This document shows, one piece after another, positions 1 through 8,853 of a DNA stretch of 64,000 nt (positions are counted from its first letter, which is position 1; each line of letters begins with the position of its first letter). The notes beneath the pieces are model-generated. The model did no database searches, was not told where the DNA came from, and saw nothing but the letters and a program-made list of their open reading frames with translations. The stretch is from NCBI RefSeq assembly GCF_004210215.2, contig NZ_CP067394.1:1426001-1490000 (forward strand). Reading direction: 5' to 3'. The DNA comes from Cryobacterium sp. SO1 (GTDB lineage: Bacteria; Actinomycetota; Actinomycetes; Actinomycetales; Microbacteriaceae). The position numbers and the translations under genes were made by a program.

Positions 1-857
1 TGGACTTTCCTACGGCTATCCGACGGATAGCGGTGATTGCCCTGTCACGGACATCGGTGTCGAACGATCTCATGCTGATGAGCAGTTCGGCGGTGTCGGG
101 AATAATGTTGTTCTTCGTCCCGGCGTGAAGCGAGCCGATGGTCAAGACCAGTGATTCGGTGGCCGCGATCTCACGGGAGACGATCGTCTGGAGGCGCAGG
201 ACGGTGGCGGCCGCCATCACGATCGGGTCGACCGTGGTCTCGGGGCGTGACCCGTGGCCACCGCGACCGTGAAGAGTGATCCGGATCCCGTCGGCGGCAG
301 CGAAGGCGAGACCCGGCTGGACGGCAAGGACCCCTGCCGGCAGAGGGGACACATGTTGTCCCAGCACGACTGCGGGGCGCGGAATGCGATCGAAGAGCGA
401 GTCCTCTGCCATGGCTCTCGCACCGGCTCAGAGTTCCTCGGCGGGTTGGAAGAGGATCTCGAGGGTTCCGCTCCATGATCCACGGTCCTGTGAGAGGTGC
501 CTTGCGGCCCCGATGAGGCAGGTGACGTGCATGTCATGCCCACAGGCGTGCATGACCGGGACCTCGTTGCCATCCTGATCATTCCCGAGTGTGTTGCTGG
601 CGTATTCGAGCCCGGTCTGTTCCGCGACTGGGAGGGCGTCCATGTCGGCTCGGAGTAACACCGTCGGGCCGTCACCGTTGCGGAGGACACCGACGACGCC
701 GGTCGTACCGATGCCGGTGAGGACGTCGAAACCGAGTGCTCGTAGTTCCGCTTCCACCAGAGCCGCCGTGTTGTGCTCCGAAAGACAACTGAGGGTTCAT
801 ATGAAGGAACCGGTAGATGTCTTCGAGGGCTGTTGGGTTCGAACCTGACGATGACAT
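1..857 (-). pseudogene. M20 family amidohydrolase/peptidase, broken and cut by the window edge
   Basis: Reading leftwards from the ATG at 857, the first part (FLHMNPQLSF) matches the N-terminus of M20D amidohydrolases (hippurate/IAA-amino-acid hydrolase type). Near 783 the frame shifts, and the coding sense continues in another frame with RADMDALPV and the metal-site motif HACGHDMH. An in-frame TGA at 428-430 follows PAEEL, where the family has a Gly-rich continuation. After it the same frame stays open to base 1 (LHGRGGHGSRPE, GTKNNIIPD). One frameshift plus one nonsense codon means no full-length enzyme can be made. The intact family hydrolyses N-acyl or N-aminoacyl bonds in the cytoplasm. 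The rest lies outside the window. Confidence 0.8.
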
Positions 858-1025
858 CTGGCACCTGGTCTCTAGGTATCCGGCTCTGAGGACTCGCGGT
901 CAGTATTGCCTGGGCACCAGCGGCGTCTGCGGAGCCTCGCTAACTGGCTCTTTTCGCCGGCGCCGACCTCGCGCACAATGGAGTATGGCCGCCGAACAGG
1001 AAGCAGGAAGAAGGGTTCACTGCAC

Positions 1026-1091
1026 ATGACCACCTACGCCGCGACAATCAGCCTTCCGCAGTCGCTTGCCGCCAAGCTCGCCGACGGTTAG
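1026..1091 (+). CDS. possible 21-residue leader peptide or gene remnant
   Basis: A short frame starts with ATG at 1026 after a purine-rich GAAGAAGGG stretch and ends with TAG at 1089-1091, eight bases before the ATG of the OmdA-type gene. The peptide begins MTTYAATISL. I do not recognise it. It could be a truncated gene remnant or a small leader translated just ahead of the next gene. The 858-1025 stretch upstream holds nothing else I can support. Confidence 0.25.
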   Translation: MTTYAATISLPQSLAAKLADG

Positions 1092-1098
1092 GTCAACC

Positions 1099-1701
1099 AT
1101 GGCCAGCCCGACTACGGCACCGCGGGTTCATGCGGAAACTCGTGCTCAGTGGCGCCGTTGGTTGCTCGCAAACCACGAACTCGAACGGTCCGTGTGGTTG
1201 GTGTCCTGGAAGAAGGCCACGGGCAAACCCTCTGTCAGCTACGACGACGCCGTATCAGAGGCTCTCTGCGTGGGCTGGGTAGACAGCAAACCCCAGAAAC
1301 TCGACGATGAGCGAACGATGCTCTACTTCTCTCCCCGGAAGCCGACAAGTGCGTGGTCTCGGCCGAACAAGATCAGGGTCGAAGCCCTGCGCGCAGCAGG
1401 ACTCATACTGCCCGCCGGCGAAGCGGCGATCGCGCACGCGATCAGCAACGGTTCCTGGGCTTTGCTGGATGAGGTCGAGGACCTCATCGTTCCACCGGAC
1501 CTTGCCGAAGCTTTCGAGGAAAACCCTCCAGCCCGGGCGAATTGGGACCAGTTCCCGCCGTCTGCCCGTCGCGGCATCCTCGAATGGATCGTCCAAGCCA
1601 AACGACCCCAAACCCGAGCCGCGAGAATCCTCGAGACCGCACAGCTCGCCTCCCGCAACCAACGTGCAGCCCAATGGACCAGAGTGACCGATGGCAAGTA
1701 G
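1099..1701 (+). CDS. YdeI/OmdA (OmpD-associated) family protein
   Basis: This 200-residue cytoplasmic protein has the layout of the YdeI/OmpD-associated (OmdA, bacteriocin-protection-like) family. The N-terminal part carries WLLANHELERSVWLV and YDDAVSEALCVGWVDS, then a YFSPRKPTSAWS segment. The C-terminal helical part contains WDQFPPSARRGILEWI and the KRPQTRAARILE stretch typical of the family. The ATG at 1099 was chosen because homology begins there; an upstream in-frame ATG at 1066 would add unrelated residues. The molecular function of the family is poorly known. The gene stands alone, followed by about 200 bases of non-coding DNA before the phosphatase gene. Confidence 0.75.
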   Translation: MASPTTAPRVHAETRAQWRRWLLANHELERSVWLVSWKKATGKPSVSYDDAVSEALCVGWVDSKPQKLDDERTMLYFSPRKPTSAWSRPNKIRVEALRAAGLILPAGEAAIAHAISNGSWALLDEVEDLIVPPDLAEAFEENPPARANWDQFPPSARRGILEWIVQAKRPQTRAARILETAQLASRNQRAAQWTRVTDGK

Positions 1702-1901
1702 CGTCGGACGGGCACGAATGTCCCGCAGTGCGACGGCCCCGGTGCGGGGAACGCATGCGGGTCTCTCGCGGAACCGCTACGGGGCGGCTCGGTGGGATAC
1801 GGCCCCACCGCCCCAGGCCACTTCGGACGCTGGCACGATTGTGAACCTTTTCGGTGGTCAAGAACTGACGTCAAACCAGGGCCCGATACTACTGTTGCCG
1901 T

Positions 1902-2558
1902 ATGTCTACAACCGATCCGCTGCCCGACCGCCCCGCTCCGGATAACCCGTCAGGGAAGCTGATTCTGGTGCGCCACGGGGAGACGGAGTGGTCGAAGAGC
2001 GGCAAACACACGGGGCTCACGGATGTTCCGCTCACTGCCCGGGGAGAGGATCTTGCCCGCGGCGCGGGCAGTTTGGTGGACTGCTACGATTTCTCGCTCG
2101 TGCTGACCTCACCGCTGCAGCGTGCGCGGCGGACTGCTGAGCTCGCCGGCCTGGATGCCGAGGTTGACCCGCTTCTTGTCGAATGGGACTACGGCGGATA
2201 TGAGGGGCGCACGACGCGCGACATCCGCCGCGAGCTCGGCTACAACTGGAGCGCATTCACCCACGGCGTAATTCGTGGGGAGACGCCTGGTGAGACGGTC
2301 GAGGAGGTCGCCGGCCGCGCATCGCGGGTGCTCACGCGAGTGCTGCCTGCGATGGAGGAGGGAGACGTCGCCCTGGTCGCGCACGGCCATTTCCTGCGCA
2401 TCCTGACGGCGGTGTACCTGAGAATGGCCCCTCGATTCGGCGCTCAAATCACCCTGGATGCCGGATCGGTCTCGGTGCTCAGCTTCTACCGTGAGCAGCC
2501 GGCCATCTTGTCGTGGAACTACGGAGCCGAGCTGCCCATGGCGCCCTCAGAGTCCTAA
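1902..2558 (+). CDS. histidine phosphatase (phosphoglycerate mutase-like)
   Basis: The 218-residue protein carries the branch-1 histidine phosphatase signature LVRHGETEWS near residues 22-31, with the nucleophilic His. It also has the supporting HTGLTDVPLTARG, LTSPLQRARRT, EWDYGGYEG and the second catalytic His in LVAHGHFLRI. These mark a cytosolic phosphomonoesterase of the GpmB/CobC-like group acting through a phosphohistidine intermediate; the substrate cannot be told from sequence. No Shine-Dalgarno sequence is obvious before the ATG at 1902. The gene is monocistronic, with a decayed membrane-protein fragment on the opposite strand just downstream. Confidence 0.88.
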   Translation: MSTTDPLPDRPAPDNPSGKLILVRHGETEWSKSGKHTGLTDVPLTARGEDLARGAGSLVDCYDFSLVLTSPLQRARRTAELAGLDAEVDPLLVEWDYGGYEGRTTRDIRRELGYNWSAFTHGVIRGETPGETVEEVAGRASRVLTRVLPAMEEGDVALVAHGHFLRILTAVYLRMAPRFGAQITLDAGSVSVLSFYREQPAILSWNYGAELPMAPSES

Positions 2559-2600
2559 GACTCGACCTAGCCCCAATGCGGGCGAGATGACAGAGGACAA

Positions 2601-2780
2601 CTACAGGAGCATCTGAATGAGCAGGTGCACGAAGTACCGAAGCGAGTACGCCTCCCACACAGCGCCGACGATGAGCAGCACCAACGCGGGGAGCGCCAGA
2701 AGTCCGATCTGCTTCAGGCCCTGAACGTAGCCCCGGCGGCGATTGTGCGCTCCGCCGCTGCGCGGAAACAGCCAATATCA
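2601..2780 (-). pseudogene. C-terminal remnant of a membrane protein (SpoIIM/DUF95-like)
   Basis: On the minus strand a frame of about 55 codons ends at the TAG at 2601-2603. It encodes a basic stretch (AHNRRRGYVQG) followed by a hydrophobic helix with the ending LLIVGAVWEAYSL. The form resembles the last transmembrane segment of SpoIIM/DUF95-type proteins. Upstream the frame is closed by a stop around 2780 and no start codon with coding sense is present, so only the tail survives. The family assignment is tentative. Confidence 0.35.
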
Positions 2781-2795
2781 CGTGCAGTGGCGTTT

Positions 2796-2824
2796 CATCA
2801 TCAGATGATGTGACACGGTGTCAC
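2796..2824. promoter_or_regulatory. two abutting palindromes upstream of the 2861 operon
   Basis: CATCAT-CAG-ATGATG at 2796-2810 is followed directly by the perfect palindrome GTGACAC-G-GTGTCAC at 2810-2824; the two share one base. They lie 37 bases before the first gene of the small-membrane-protein/kinase/response-regulator operon. An operator role, for instance for the operon's own NarL-type regulator, is inference. Confidence 0.5.
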
Positions 2825-2860
2825 TACCGTCGGCACTCCGCTTCCGCGAGCGTTAAGTTT

Positions 2861-3106
2861 ATGAAAATCCTCGATCTGGCGCTGAACGCACTCATTGTCC
2901 TAGGCGCAACCGTCTTCCTTGCCTACGTCGGCTTCTATTACTTCGACTTTGGCCTCTTCACGACACTTCCGGCGAACGTCGTGGACATATTCCTGCAGAA
3001 CGGGGCGTTACAGTACGTAGGGCTTGGGCTCGGCATCGCGGCGCTGATCGCGAAACGCCCCGTCGGCCGCGAGATCAAGCGGCAGGACGCCGGGAATCGG
3101 AGCTGA
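2861..3106 (+). CDS. small two-helix membrane protein
   Basis: This 81-residue protein has two hydrophobic helices, about residues 5-25 and 48-63, with an aromatic FYYFDFG patch between them and a basic C-terminal tail. The ATG at 2861 was chosen because upstream in-frame codons lack coding character. It lies 44 bases before the histidine kinase on the same strand and is probably co-transcribed with the kinase and response regulator. I do not recognise a named family. It might modulate the kinase or be its regulated product. Confidence 0.6.
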   Translation: MKILDLALNALIVLGATVFLAYVGFYYFDFGLFTTLPANVVDIFLQNGALQYVGLGLGIAALIAKRPVGREIKRQDAGNRS

Positions 3107-3150
3107 CCATCGACGACCACGCAGAGGGCGAGGCTCCCAGCATCACGCGA

Positions 3151-4242
3151 ATGCGTCGGGTAGCGATGGTATCGGCTGTCGTCGCTATCGCGCCCCCGAG
3201 CGTTATCGGCATCGTGCTCACTGCGACTTCCTGGTCGGAGGGGTTCGTCGTTGTTCTAGGGTTCCTGGTCACCCTCGCTCTGCTGCGCAAGTGGAGCTTA
3301 GATGGGTACCCGCGCCTGGCGATCCTTGCGTTCATGTTCACCGCTGCGTCGTGGATCATCGGGGCTCTGACGGCCTCGAGCCCGATGGGTTTTGTGCCGA
3401 TGGCGCTTATCGGCGCGCTCCTGCTCGCGCGAACACAAAAACGCCAGCTCTGGATCGCGGTGTTCGCGCTCGCGGTCGCGACGATCGGGGCGAGCTCCTT
3501 CGCCTTCCACCCCGCAAGTTGGGCGCTAGCCGCCCAGTACCTGGCGCTTCCGGCTGTCGGCACACTCTTCGTCGTCGCGGTGATTGTGCTCAGCGAGCAG
3601 GCCTGGCAGGTCGTGCGGCGGCTCGAACGCGCGCAAGAAACAGAGGCAGAGCTTGCGGTCGCGCGCGAGCGGATGCGCTTCGCCGGTGACCTCCACGATA
3701 TTCAGGGCCATTCACTGCACGTCATCAAACTCAGAGCCGCACTCGGCCGACGTGCGGTTCGCACTGATCCCGACCGAGCCGAGTTGGAATTCAGCGAGAT
3801 CCGCAGTCTCGTCGACGAGACGATCGCCCAGACGAGAGCGCTGACATATGCGCGCTATGAGTTGAATTTGGTGGCCGAACTCGAAAACGCCAAGCGACTC
3901 GTTGAGGCTGCGGGAGTGGCCGTCGAGGTGAGATTCGAAGACACAGGAGAGGGTGCCGCGGACCCACTGTTGGCACAGGTGCTGAGGGAAGCCACGACCA
4001 ACCTGCTTCGCCACGCACGTCCGACCATTGTCACGATCACCGCATCGCCGCGGTCCGTGGAGGTGGCCAACGACGGCGCAGCCGATACGGGCGACTCCCG
4101 GCTGAGAGGGCTCGCACACCTGCGGGAGCGCGTGGAGAGCGCCGGCGGCGCGCTGCGGGTCGAACGATCACCGGGTAGGTTCGTCGTATCCGCCCGGATC
4201 GATCCCGAGATCGCTATCAGTGGGACCGGGGGCAGGAGATGA
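3151..4242 (+). CDS. sensor histidine kinase, NarL/DesK type
   Basis: The 363-residue protein has about five transmembrane helices (residues 5-145) without a large extracellular domain, then a coiled linker (RRLERAQETEAEL). The HisKA_3 dimerisation box FAGDLHDIQGHSLHVI has the phospho-accepting His near residue 182. The HATPase part shows VLREATTNLLRHA (N box) and a shortened G-box region ending LRGLAHLRERVESAGG. This is the DesK-like architecture used for sensing within the membrane. Its stop overlaps the ATG of the response regulator (ATGA at 4239-4242), so the two are translated together. The signal sensed is unknown. Confidence 0.88.
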   Translation: MRRVAMVSAVVAIAPPSVIGIVLTATSWSEGFVVVLGFLVTLALLRKWSLDGYPRLAILAFMFTAASWIIGALTASSPMGFVPMALIGALLLARTQKRQLWIAVFALAVATIGASSFAFHPASWALAAQYLALPAVGTLFVVAVIVLSEQAWQVVRRLERAQETEAELAVARERMRFAGDLHDIQGHSLHVIKLRAALGRRAVRTDPDRAELEFSEIRSLVDETIAQTRALTYARYELNLVAELENAKRLVEAAGVAVEVRFEDTGEGAADPLLAQVLREATTNLLRHARPTIVTITASPRSVEVANDGAADTGDSRLRGLAHLRERVESAGGALRVERSPGRFVVSARIDPEIAISGTGGRR

Positions 4243-4856
4243 CCGACGTTGATCCGATCAGGATCATTCTGGCCGATGACGAGCACCTGTTACGAGCGCT
4301 ACTCTCCGCTCTCCTCACTCTCGACGGGACTATCGACGTTGTTGCGCAGGCAGAGAACGGCAAAGAGGCCGTGACCGCGACGCTTCAGCACCATCCGGAT
4401 GTGCTTGTCATCGACCTCGAGATGCCTGAGATGGACGGCCTGGATGCGGTCGCGTCGATCATGGTGAAAAGTCCCGAGCAACGTGTGCTGATGCTCACCC
4501 GGCACGCGCGACAGGGTGTCCTCCGGCGCGCGCTCAAGCTGGGGGTGCTGGGCTTCATGAGCAAGGGCGCTGACCCGGAGGAGATCGCCGAGGTCATCCG
4601 CAAGGTGAACGATGGTCAGCGCTGGATCGCGCACGATGTCCTCGAGGTCTCGGTCGTCGACGACTCGCCTCTGACTGAACGCGAGGCCGAAGTTCTCCGG
4701 GAGACGCGCGAGGGGTACTCGGTCAAGGACATCGCCAGGCGATTGCACCTCGCACCTGGCACCGTTCGAAATTACCTCTCGTACGCGACACAGAAGACCG
4801 CGACCACAACCAGACACAACGCAGCGAGGGCAGCCCGCGATCGCGGCTGGCTATGA
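4239..4856 (+). CDS. LuxR/NarL-family response regulator
   Basis: The protein has 205 residues. The receiver domain (1-120) has the acidic pocket ADDE, the phospho-acceptor Asp near residue 59 in VIDLEMPEMDG, and the conserved Lys in GFMSKGA. A LuxR-type helix-turn-helix follows with LTEREAEVLRETREGYSVKDIARRL and the recognition helix APGTVRNYLS. The spacing and the sequence following the HTH resemble DesR. It overlaps the kinase gene by four bases and is its evident cognate partner. The downstream neighbour is convergent, so the operon ends here. Confidence 0.9.
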   Translation: MTDVDPIRIILADDEHLLRALLSALLTLDGTIDVVAQAENGKEAVTATLQHHPDVLVIDLEMPEMDGLDAVASIMVKSPEQRVLMLTRHARQGVLRRALKLGVLGFMSKGADPEEIAEVIRKVNDGQRWIAHDVLEVSVVDDSPLTEREAEVLRETREGYSVKDIARRLHLAPGTVRNYLSYATQKTATTTRHNAARAARDRGWL

Positions 4857-4926
4857 CCGCTAGCACCCATGCATTTCGTGACCGGCCACTCGTCCTCGCT
4901 GGTGACATCGAGGTGAATGTAGCGCG

Positions 4927-6123
4927 TCAGCTGACCGAAACCTGTTCCGGCAGTGCCCGGATCTGGAACGATGCGCGTTTGTGAAGCGCGGCCACCACGA
5001 GGAACACAACCAGTCCAAGCAACGTGAGCCCCGCGCCGACGAGTGGCAAGACGTTGTAGTCGTACCCGCGGCGGAGCACCTCCCCGCCCACGGCGGAGCC
5101 AAGACTGACACCAGCCATGAAAGATGCTGAGGCGATGGCAGAAATGAACGGCGAGGTGACGTTTGCCACCTCGACCGCAAACGACTGCAGTGGCGGGACC
5201 ATCCCGAATCCGGCGGCACCGAGCACGCCGAGCAACACGATGACCGCGAAGATATTCGTGTCGAGAAAGGAGAAGGTGATGAGAGCGGCGGCCAACACGC
5301 CCATCGCGGTGACGGTCGTGCCGCGGATGGACTTGTCTGCGAAGACGCCGGCGTAGTGGGTTCCCACGACCAGGCCAACCCCGAACACGAGGAGCAGCCA
5401 GACGACTGCGCCGGATGAGGCGCCGGATCGCTCCTGGAGGATCGGCTCGATATAGGTGAACATGATGAACAGGCCGCCGTATGCGAGTGCCATCGCGGCG
5501 TACGTCAGCCAAAGCCGTCCGGTGCGAAGGGCGGCGCCGACGCTGCCGGAGGTGGCAACCACTGCCTCGGCTCTGCGAGGCAGCACCGCGATGAGACCAA
5601 CAAGGGATATCACGGCGAGCACCGTCACGAACCAGAAGACGCTTCTCCAGCCCCAGGCGTTGCCGGCGAGGTTGCCGATGACGACACCGAGGACGTTGGA
5701 GATTGTGAGGCCCGAAAAGACCAGCGCGATGGCGCGGCCGCGTCTAGCGGTTGTGACAAGGTCGCTGGCGATAGTGATCGCCACTCCCATGAATGCGCCG
5801 AGCATGGCACCAGCGAGCGCGCGGGTCAGGATGGCGAGGAGGAGCGTTGGCGAGAGCGCGGTACCGATATTCGCGACGAGGAACACCGCCACGAGAATGA
5901 TGGTGAGTAGCTTGTGTGGAACCCGAAGCGTCGCGGCGGCGATCAGCGGCCCGCCGATAACCCCGCCCAACGCGAATCCAGTGGTGATCAACCCCGCGTC
6001 GGCAACGGGTACAGCGAATCCGTCAGCGACTGACAGCAGTTGGCCGTTCGGTGCGAACTCGGCAGTTCCGAGAGCGAATGACGTCAGCGCGAGGGCGTAA
6101 AGGGGAAGCGGAGAGGATCTCAT
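4927..6123 (-). CDS. MFS transporter, DHA1 (AraJ-like) drug/sugar efflux
   Basis: The protein has about 398 residues and twelve hydrophobic helices. The N-terminal LTSFALGTAEFAPNGQLL is the TAEF-type motif of the DHA1/AraJ efflux permeases. The loop between TM2 and TM3 and the ARRGRAIALVFSGLTISNVLGV segment (motif C-like) agree. I chose the ATG at 6123 (MRSSPLPLY) over one 60 bases further upstream, since homology starts there. The gene is divergent from an XRE regulator, with about 100 bases between them, a classic pump/regulator pair. It likely exports a small toxic compound or sugar; the substrate is unknown. Confidence 0.85.
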   Translation of the reverse strand: MRSSPLPLYALALTSFALGTAEFAPNGQLLSVADGFAVPVADAGLITTGFALGGVIGGPLIAAATLRVPHKLLTIILVAVFLVANIGTALSPTLLLAILTRALAGAMLGAFMGVAITIASDLVTTARRGRAIALVFSGLTISNVLGVVIGNLAGNAWGWRSVFWFVTVLAVISLVGLIAVLPRRAEAVVATSGSVGAALRTGRLWLTYAAMALAYGGLFIMFTYIEPILQERSGASSGAVVWLLLVFGVGLVVGTHYAGVFADKSIRGTTVTAMGVLAAALITFSFLDTNIFAVIVLLGVLGAAGFGMVPPLQSFAVEVANVTSPFISAIASASFMAGVSLGSAVGGEVLRRGYDYNVLPLVGAGLTLLGLVVFLVVAALHKRASFQIRALPEQVSVS

Positions 6124-6224
6124 GCCTCCATCGTCGAGCGGCTGGCAGCCGGCGACCAGATACCGCTGAATCATACTCATCACAGGGAATGGATAGCCCG
6201 GAACGATGGACGTAGCGTTAACCC

Positions 6225-7112
6225 ATGAGTAGTCAAGGTCCCCTCGCCGAGTATCTGCGCGCCAAGCGCGCTGACCTACTGCCCGACCGCACGCAGCTGG
6301 CCGGCTATGGCGCCCGGCGGCGAGTGCGAGGGCTTCGGCGCGAGGAGGTCGCGCAGCTCGCCGGCGTCAGCATCGGCTACTACACACGCCTGGAACAGGG
6401 GCACAGCCGTCACGCCTCCGATGAGGTTCTGCTCGCGATCGCGATCGCATTGCAACTGACCGTCACCGAGACCGAACACCTGCTGGACGTTTCAAAGGTG
6501 CGAATGCCGTTACGCGGCCCTGCTGCCCCTCCCATCGAGGTCGCAAGCCCCACCGCGCTCAAGATGCTCGGCTTCGTCACGGACCGTCCAGCCGTGCTCC
6601 TTGGTCGCCGCGACGACGTACTCGCCTGGAACCGGCTCGGGCACGCGCTCATCGCCCCGTACCTCCCGTTCTCCGCCCCGGGAATAGCGAGTGAACGCCC
6701 GTCGCTGGCACGCATGCTCTTCCTCGACGCCCAAACTCGAGCTCTCTATCCGAACTGGATGAAAGAGGCCGGGCAAGTCGTCGCGTACCACCGAATGGTC
6801 AGCGGCAAGCATCCCGACGACACGGCGCTCATCGCGCTCGTCGGAGAACTCGTCATGAAGGATCCCGCGTTCGCGACTCTGTGGTCGGAGGGTCGCGTCG
6901 GCGAATGCATCTCCGGCAGCAAACAATTCCACCACCCGGTGGCGGGGGACTTCGCCGCAACCTACGACCTCTGGGCGCAAGCCAGCTACCCCGAACATCG
7001 TCTCGAAATCTACGACCCGGAAGAACCCGACCGGGTCATTGCAGCGCTGTGGCGCGTCCCCGAGGCCGGGCTCGGCGCGCACGAAGTACCAAAGGCGCAC
7101 AACGTCTCCTAG
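6225..7112 (+). CDS. XRE-family regulator with MmyB-like ligand-binding domain
   Basis: The 295-residue protein starts with the helix-turn-helix typical of the MmyB group: YLRAKRADLLP, RRRVRGLRREEVAQLAGVS and YYTRLEQGHSRHAS. It continues into the family's PAS-like ligand-binding domain (LGRRDDVLAWNRLGHALI near residue 125). Actinobacterial members usually control a neighbouring oxidoreductase or transporter, so the divergent MFS gene is the likely target. The fatty-acid-type ligands proposed for the family are not provable here. The next gene is convergent, only 12 bases away. Confidence 0.88.
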   Translation: MSSQGPLAEYLRAKRADLLPDRTQLAGYGARRRVRGLRREEVAQLAGVSIGYYTRLEQGHSRHASDEVLLAIAIALQLTVTETEHLLDVSKVRMPLRGPAAPPIEVASPTALKMLGFVTDRPAVLLGRRDDVLAWNRLGHALIAPYLPFSAPGIASERPSLARMLFLDAQTRALYPNWMKEAGQVVAYHRMVSGKHPDDTALIALVGELVMKDPAFATLWSEGRVGECISGSKQFHHPVAGDFAATYDLWAQASYPEHRLEIYDPEEPDRVIAALWRVPEAGLGAHEVPKAHNVS

Positions 7113-7124
7113 ACGGGAGGCGCC

Positions 7125-8180
7125 TCAGCTCGACCGGCGGGCGGCGTGGGTGGACACCGCCGGGTCGAGCGCCGGCGGCTTCGCTTCGGCCGCGGTCTGC
7201 GCGGTCTCGGTCTGCACGGTCGCGGGGCGGCGGAACTGACCGGTGGCGACGAGGACGATCACGAGTGCGAGCGGGACGATCCACCCGCTCCATCCCAAGG
7301 GGGTTGCCTGCGTGGTGTCGATGTGCTCGCCCGCCATGGAGAAGATCAGGATGGTGCCGGCAGCCCCGTTGAACGCAGCGTGTGCGAGGGCTGCGGGCCA
7401 CACCGAGTCAGAGCGAAGGCGCAGCCAGCCGAAGACCGCGCCGACGAGGATGCACATTCCGACCATCATGGTGAGGCCGAGCCAGCCTGGCGCGTCGGGA
7501 TAGTTGTAGCCGAGGAGGACCATCGGTGCGTGCCAGAGTCCCCAGATGACGCCCGAGATCACGATCGCCGGTACCGTTCCGAGCGGCATGAGCTTCGGGA
7601 GAAGCCAGCCTCGCCAGCCCAGTTCCTCTCCGAGTGCCGGAACCAGGTTGAGGAACGCCGCCACGGGGAGCATGAGCAGCTGGATGGCGACGAGCACGCC
7701 GAGATCAATCGTCAACTCGCCCGTCCCCGCAGCTTGTGCCCGTTCGGCGAGGTCCTGCTCGAATCCCGAGAAATTCACGAAGTCGGCCGGATATACCCCC
7801 AGCAGTGCACCGACGGGAAGCGAGACGAGAACAAGCGCGATCGGCACGAAGATTCCCACGAGGGAGTATTTGACCAGTCGGCGTGCGGGCTTCAACGGCC
7901 AGAGCCCGAGCAATCTGGCTTTCTGCCGATCCCGGTCGACGAAGAACACCATGATCAGCGCCGCCACCGCGGGAGATGCCATGGTCGCGACTGCGATGAT
8001 CGCGATCATGCCCGTCGGGCTATCGATTCCGTCGCCGAACCAGAGCGGGAGCGCGATATTCCACGCCAGCACGCAGGCGATCGAGACGAAGATGACAATT
8101 GAGCGGATGTCGCGGCCGCTCAATCGAGAACCTGCTGGGGTGTCAACCGGGGAAGCTTCTGCGGAGGCATGGCCGCTCAC
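7125..8180 (-). CDS. CPBP-family intramembrane glutamic protease
   Basis: The 351-residue integral membrane protein has the CPBP/CAAX type II signature. EELGWRGWLLP has the catalytic Glu pair at about 185-186 and Arg at 190; IWGLWHAPM has His near 217; and AHAAFNGAAG is the third motif. About eight transmembrane helices are visible, with a long polar C-terminal tail. The family cleaves or processes membrane proteins and includes bacteriocin-immunity members. Its ATG overlaps the stop codon of the upstream HTH-DUF3887 gene (ATGA), so the two are coupled and probably work in one process. Confidence 0.85.
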   Translation of the reverse strand: MSGHASAEASPVDTPAGSRLSGRDIRSIVIFVSIACVLAWNIALPLWFGDGIDSPTGMIAIIAVATMASPAVAALIMVFFVDRDRQKARLLGLWPLKPARRLVKYSLVGIFVPIALVLVSLPVGALLGVYPADFVNFSGFEQDLAERAQAAGTGELTIDLGVLVAIQLLMLPVAAFLNLVPALGEELGWRGWLLPKLMPLGTVPAIVISGVIWGLWHAPMVLLGYNYPDAPGWLGLTMMVGMCILVGAVFGWLRLRSDSVWPAALAHAAFNGAAGTILIFSMAGEHIDTTQATPLGWSGWIVPLALVIVLVATGQFRRPATVQTETAQTAAEAKPPALDPAVSTHAARRSS

Positions 8181-8785
8181 GACGTCTGGTCCGGGAGGAT
8201 GTGCAGACCGGCGATCGTCCGGTCGTCACGGAACGAGATTCGCGCCGTGTAATCGCCTGCCTCCAGGGAGAGCGGCGTGTTGGTCACCGTCACATCGCTG
8301 GCTCGCGACACAACCGGTTCTCCCTGGACTTCGAACCCCCCGGACAAGCCCACGATCTGCGACCACGCCGCCGCCAGGGCATCCTCCGATAGACCGTCAC
8401 GCATGGCCGGGTCGAACCGTTCGGTGACGAGCTCCCATCGACCGGCCGCAAGGTCGTGGACGACCGAACGGGCCAATTCTGCGGCGTCGTTGAGGGGCGT
8501 GGTGTTCATGAGTGCTCCTGTTCGTGGGTCAATGGGTTTGCCGTAGCGCTGGAATGCTGCTTGCCGGCTCACGCCGAGAGCGTCGCCGATGGTCTGCCAG
8601 GTAGCGCCGCGCTCACGCGACTGCTGGACGACGGAGCGAACGACCTCCTCGGCAGCCGACTGGAGCCTGAGCGAGTACCCGATCGCGCCGGCAAAATCGT
8701 CGCTGTCCGTCAGAACGCGGGCCGCGAGGAATGCGTCTGCGTGCCGTTTGAGGTCTTGCATCGCAGTTGTCAAATTGTTTTGCAT
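8177..8785 (-). CDS. HTH protein with C-terminal DUF3887-like domain
   Basis: The protein has 202 residues. The N-terminal half has a helical stretch ending in a helix-turn-helix (RERGATWQTIGDALGVSRQAAFQRYG, about residues 55-80), common in small actinobacterial DNA-binding proteins. The second half (from about residue 100) looks like a DUF3887/NTF2-like domain: ARSVVHDLAAGRWELVTERFDPAMRDGLS, then a beta-rich end. A DNA-binding head joined to a putative ligand-binding fold suggests a one-component sensor. No Shine-Dalgarno sequence precedes the ATG. A TTGCGA-18-TACGCT promoter ending six bases before it suggests a leaderless mRNA. It is translationally coupled to the CPBP protease. Confidence 0.7.
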   Translation of the reverse strand: MQNNLTTAMQDLKRHADAFLAARVLTDSDDFAGAIGYSLRLQSAAEEVVRSVVQQSRERGATWQTIGDALGVSRQAAFQRYGKPIDPRTGALMNTTPLNDAAELARSVVHDLAAGRWELVTERFDPAMRDGLSEDALAAAWSQIVGLSGGFEVQGEPVVSRASDVTVTNTPLSLEAGDYTARISFRDDRTIAGLHILPDQTS

Positions 8786-8853
8786 ATGTCAAGCGTAGCT
8801 TTACAACGCCCGTTCTCGCAACACTTGGGTCGCTCGACGCGGCCAATGCCCGG

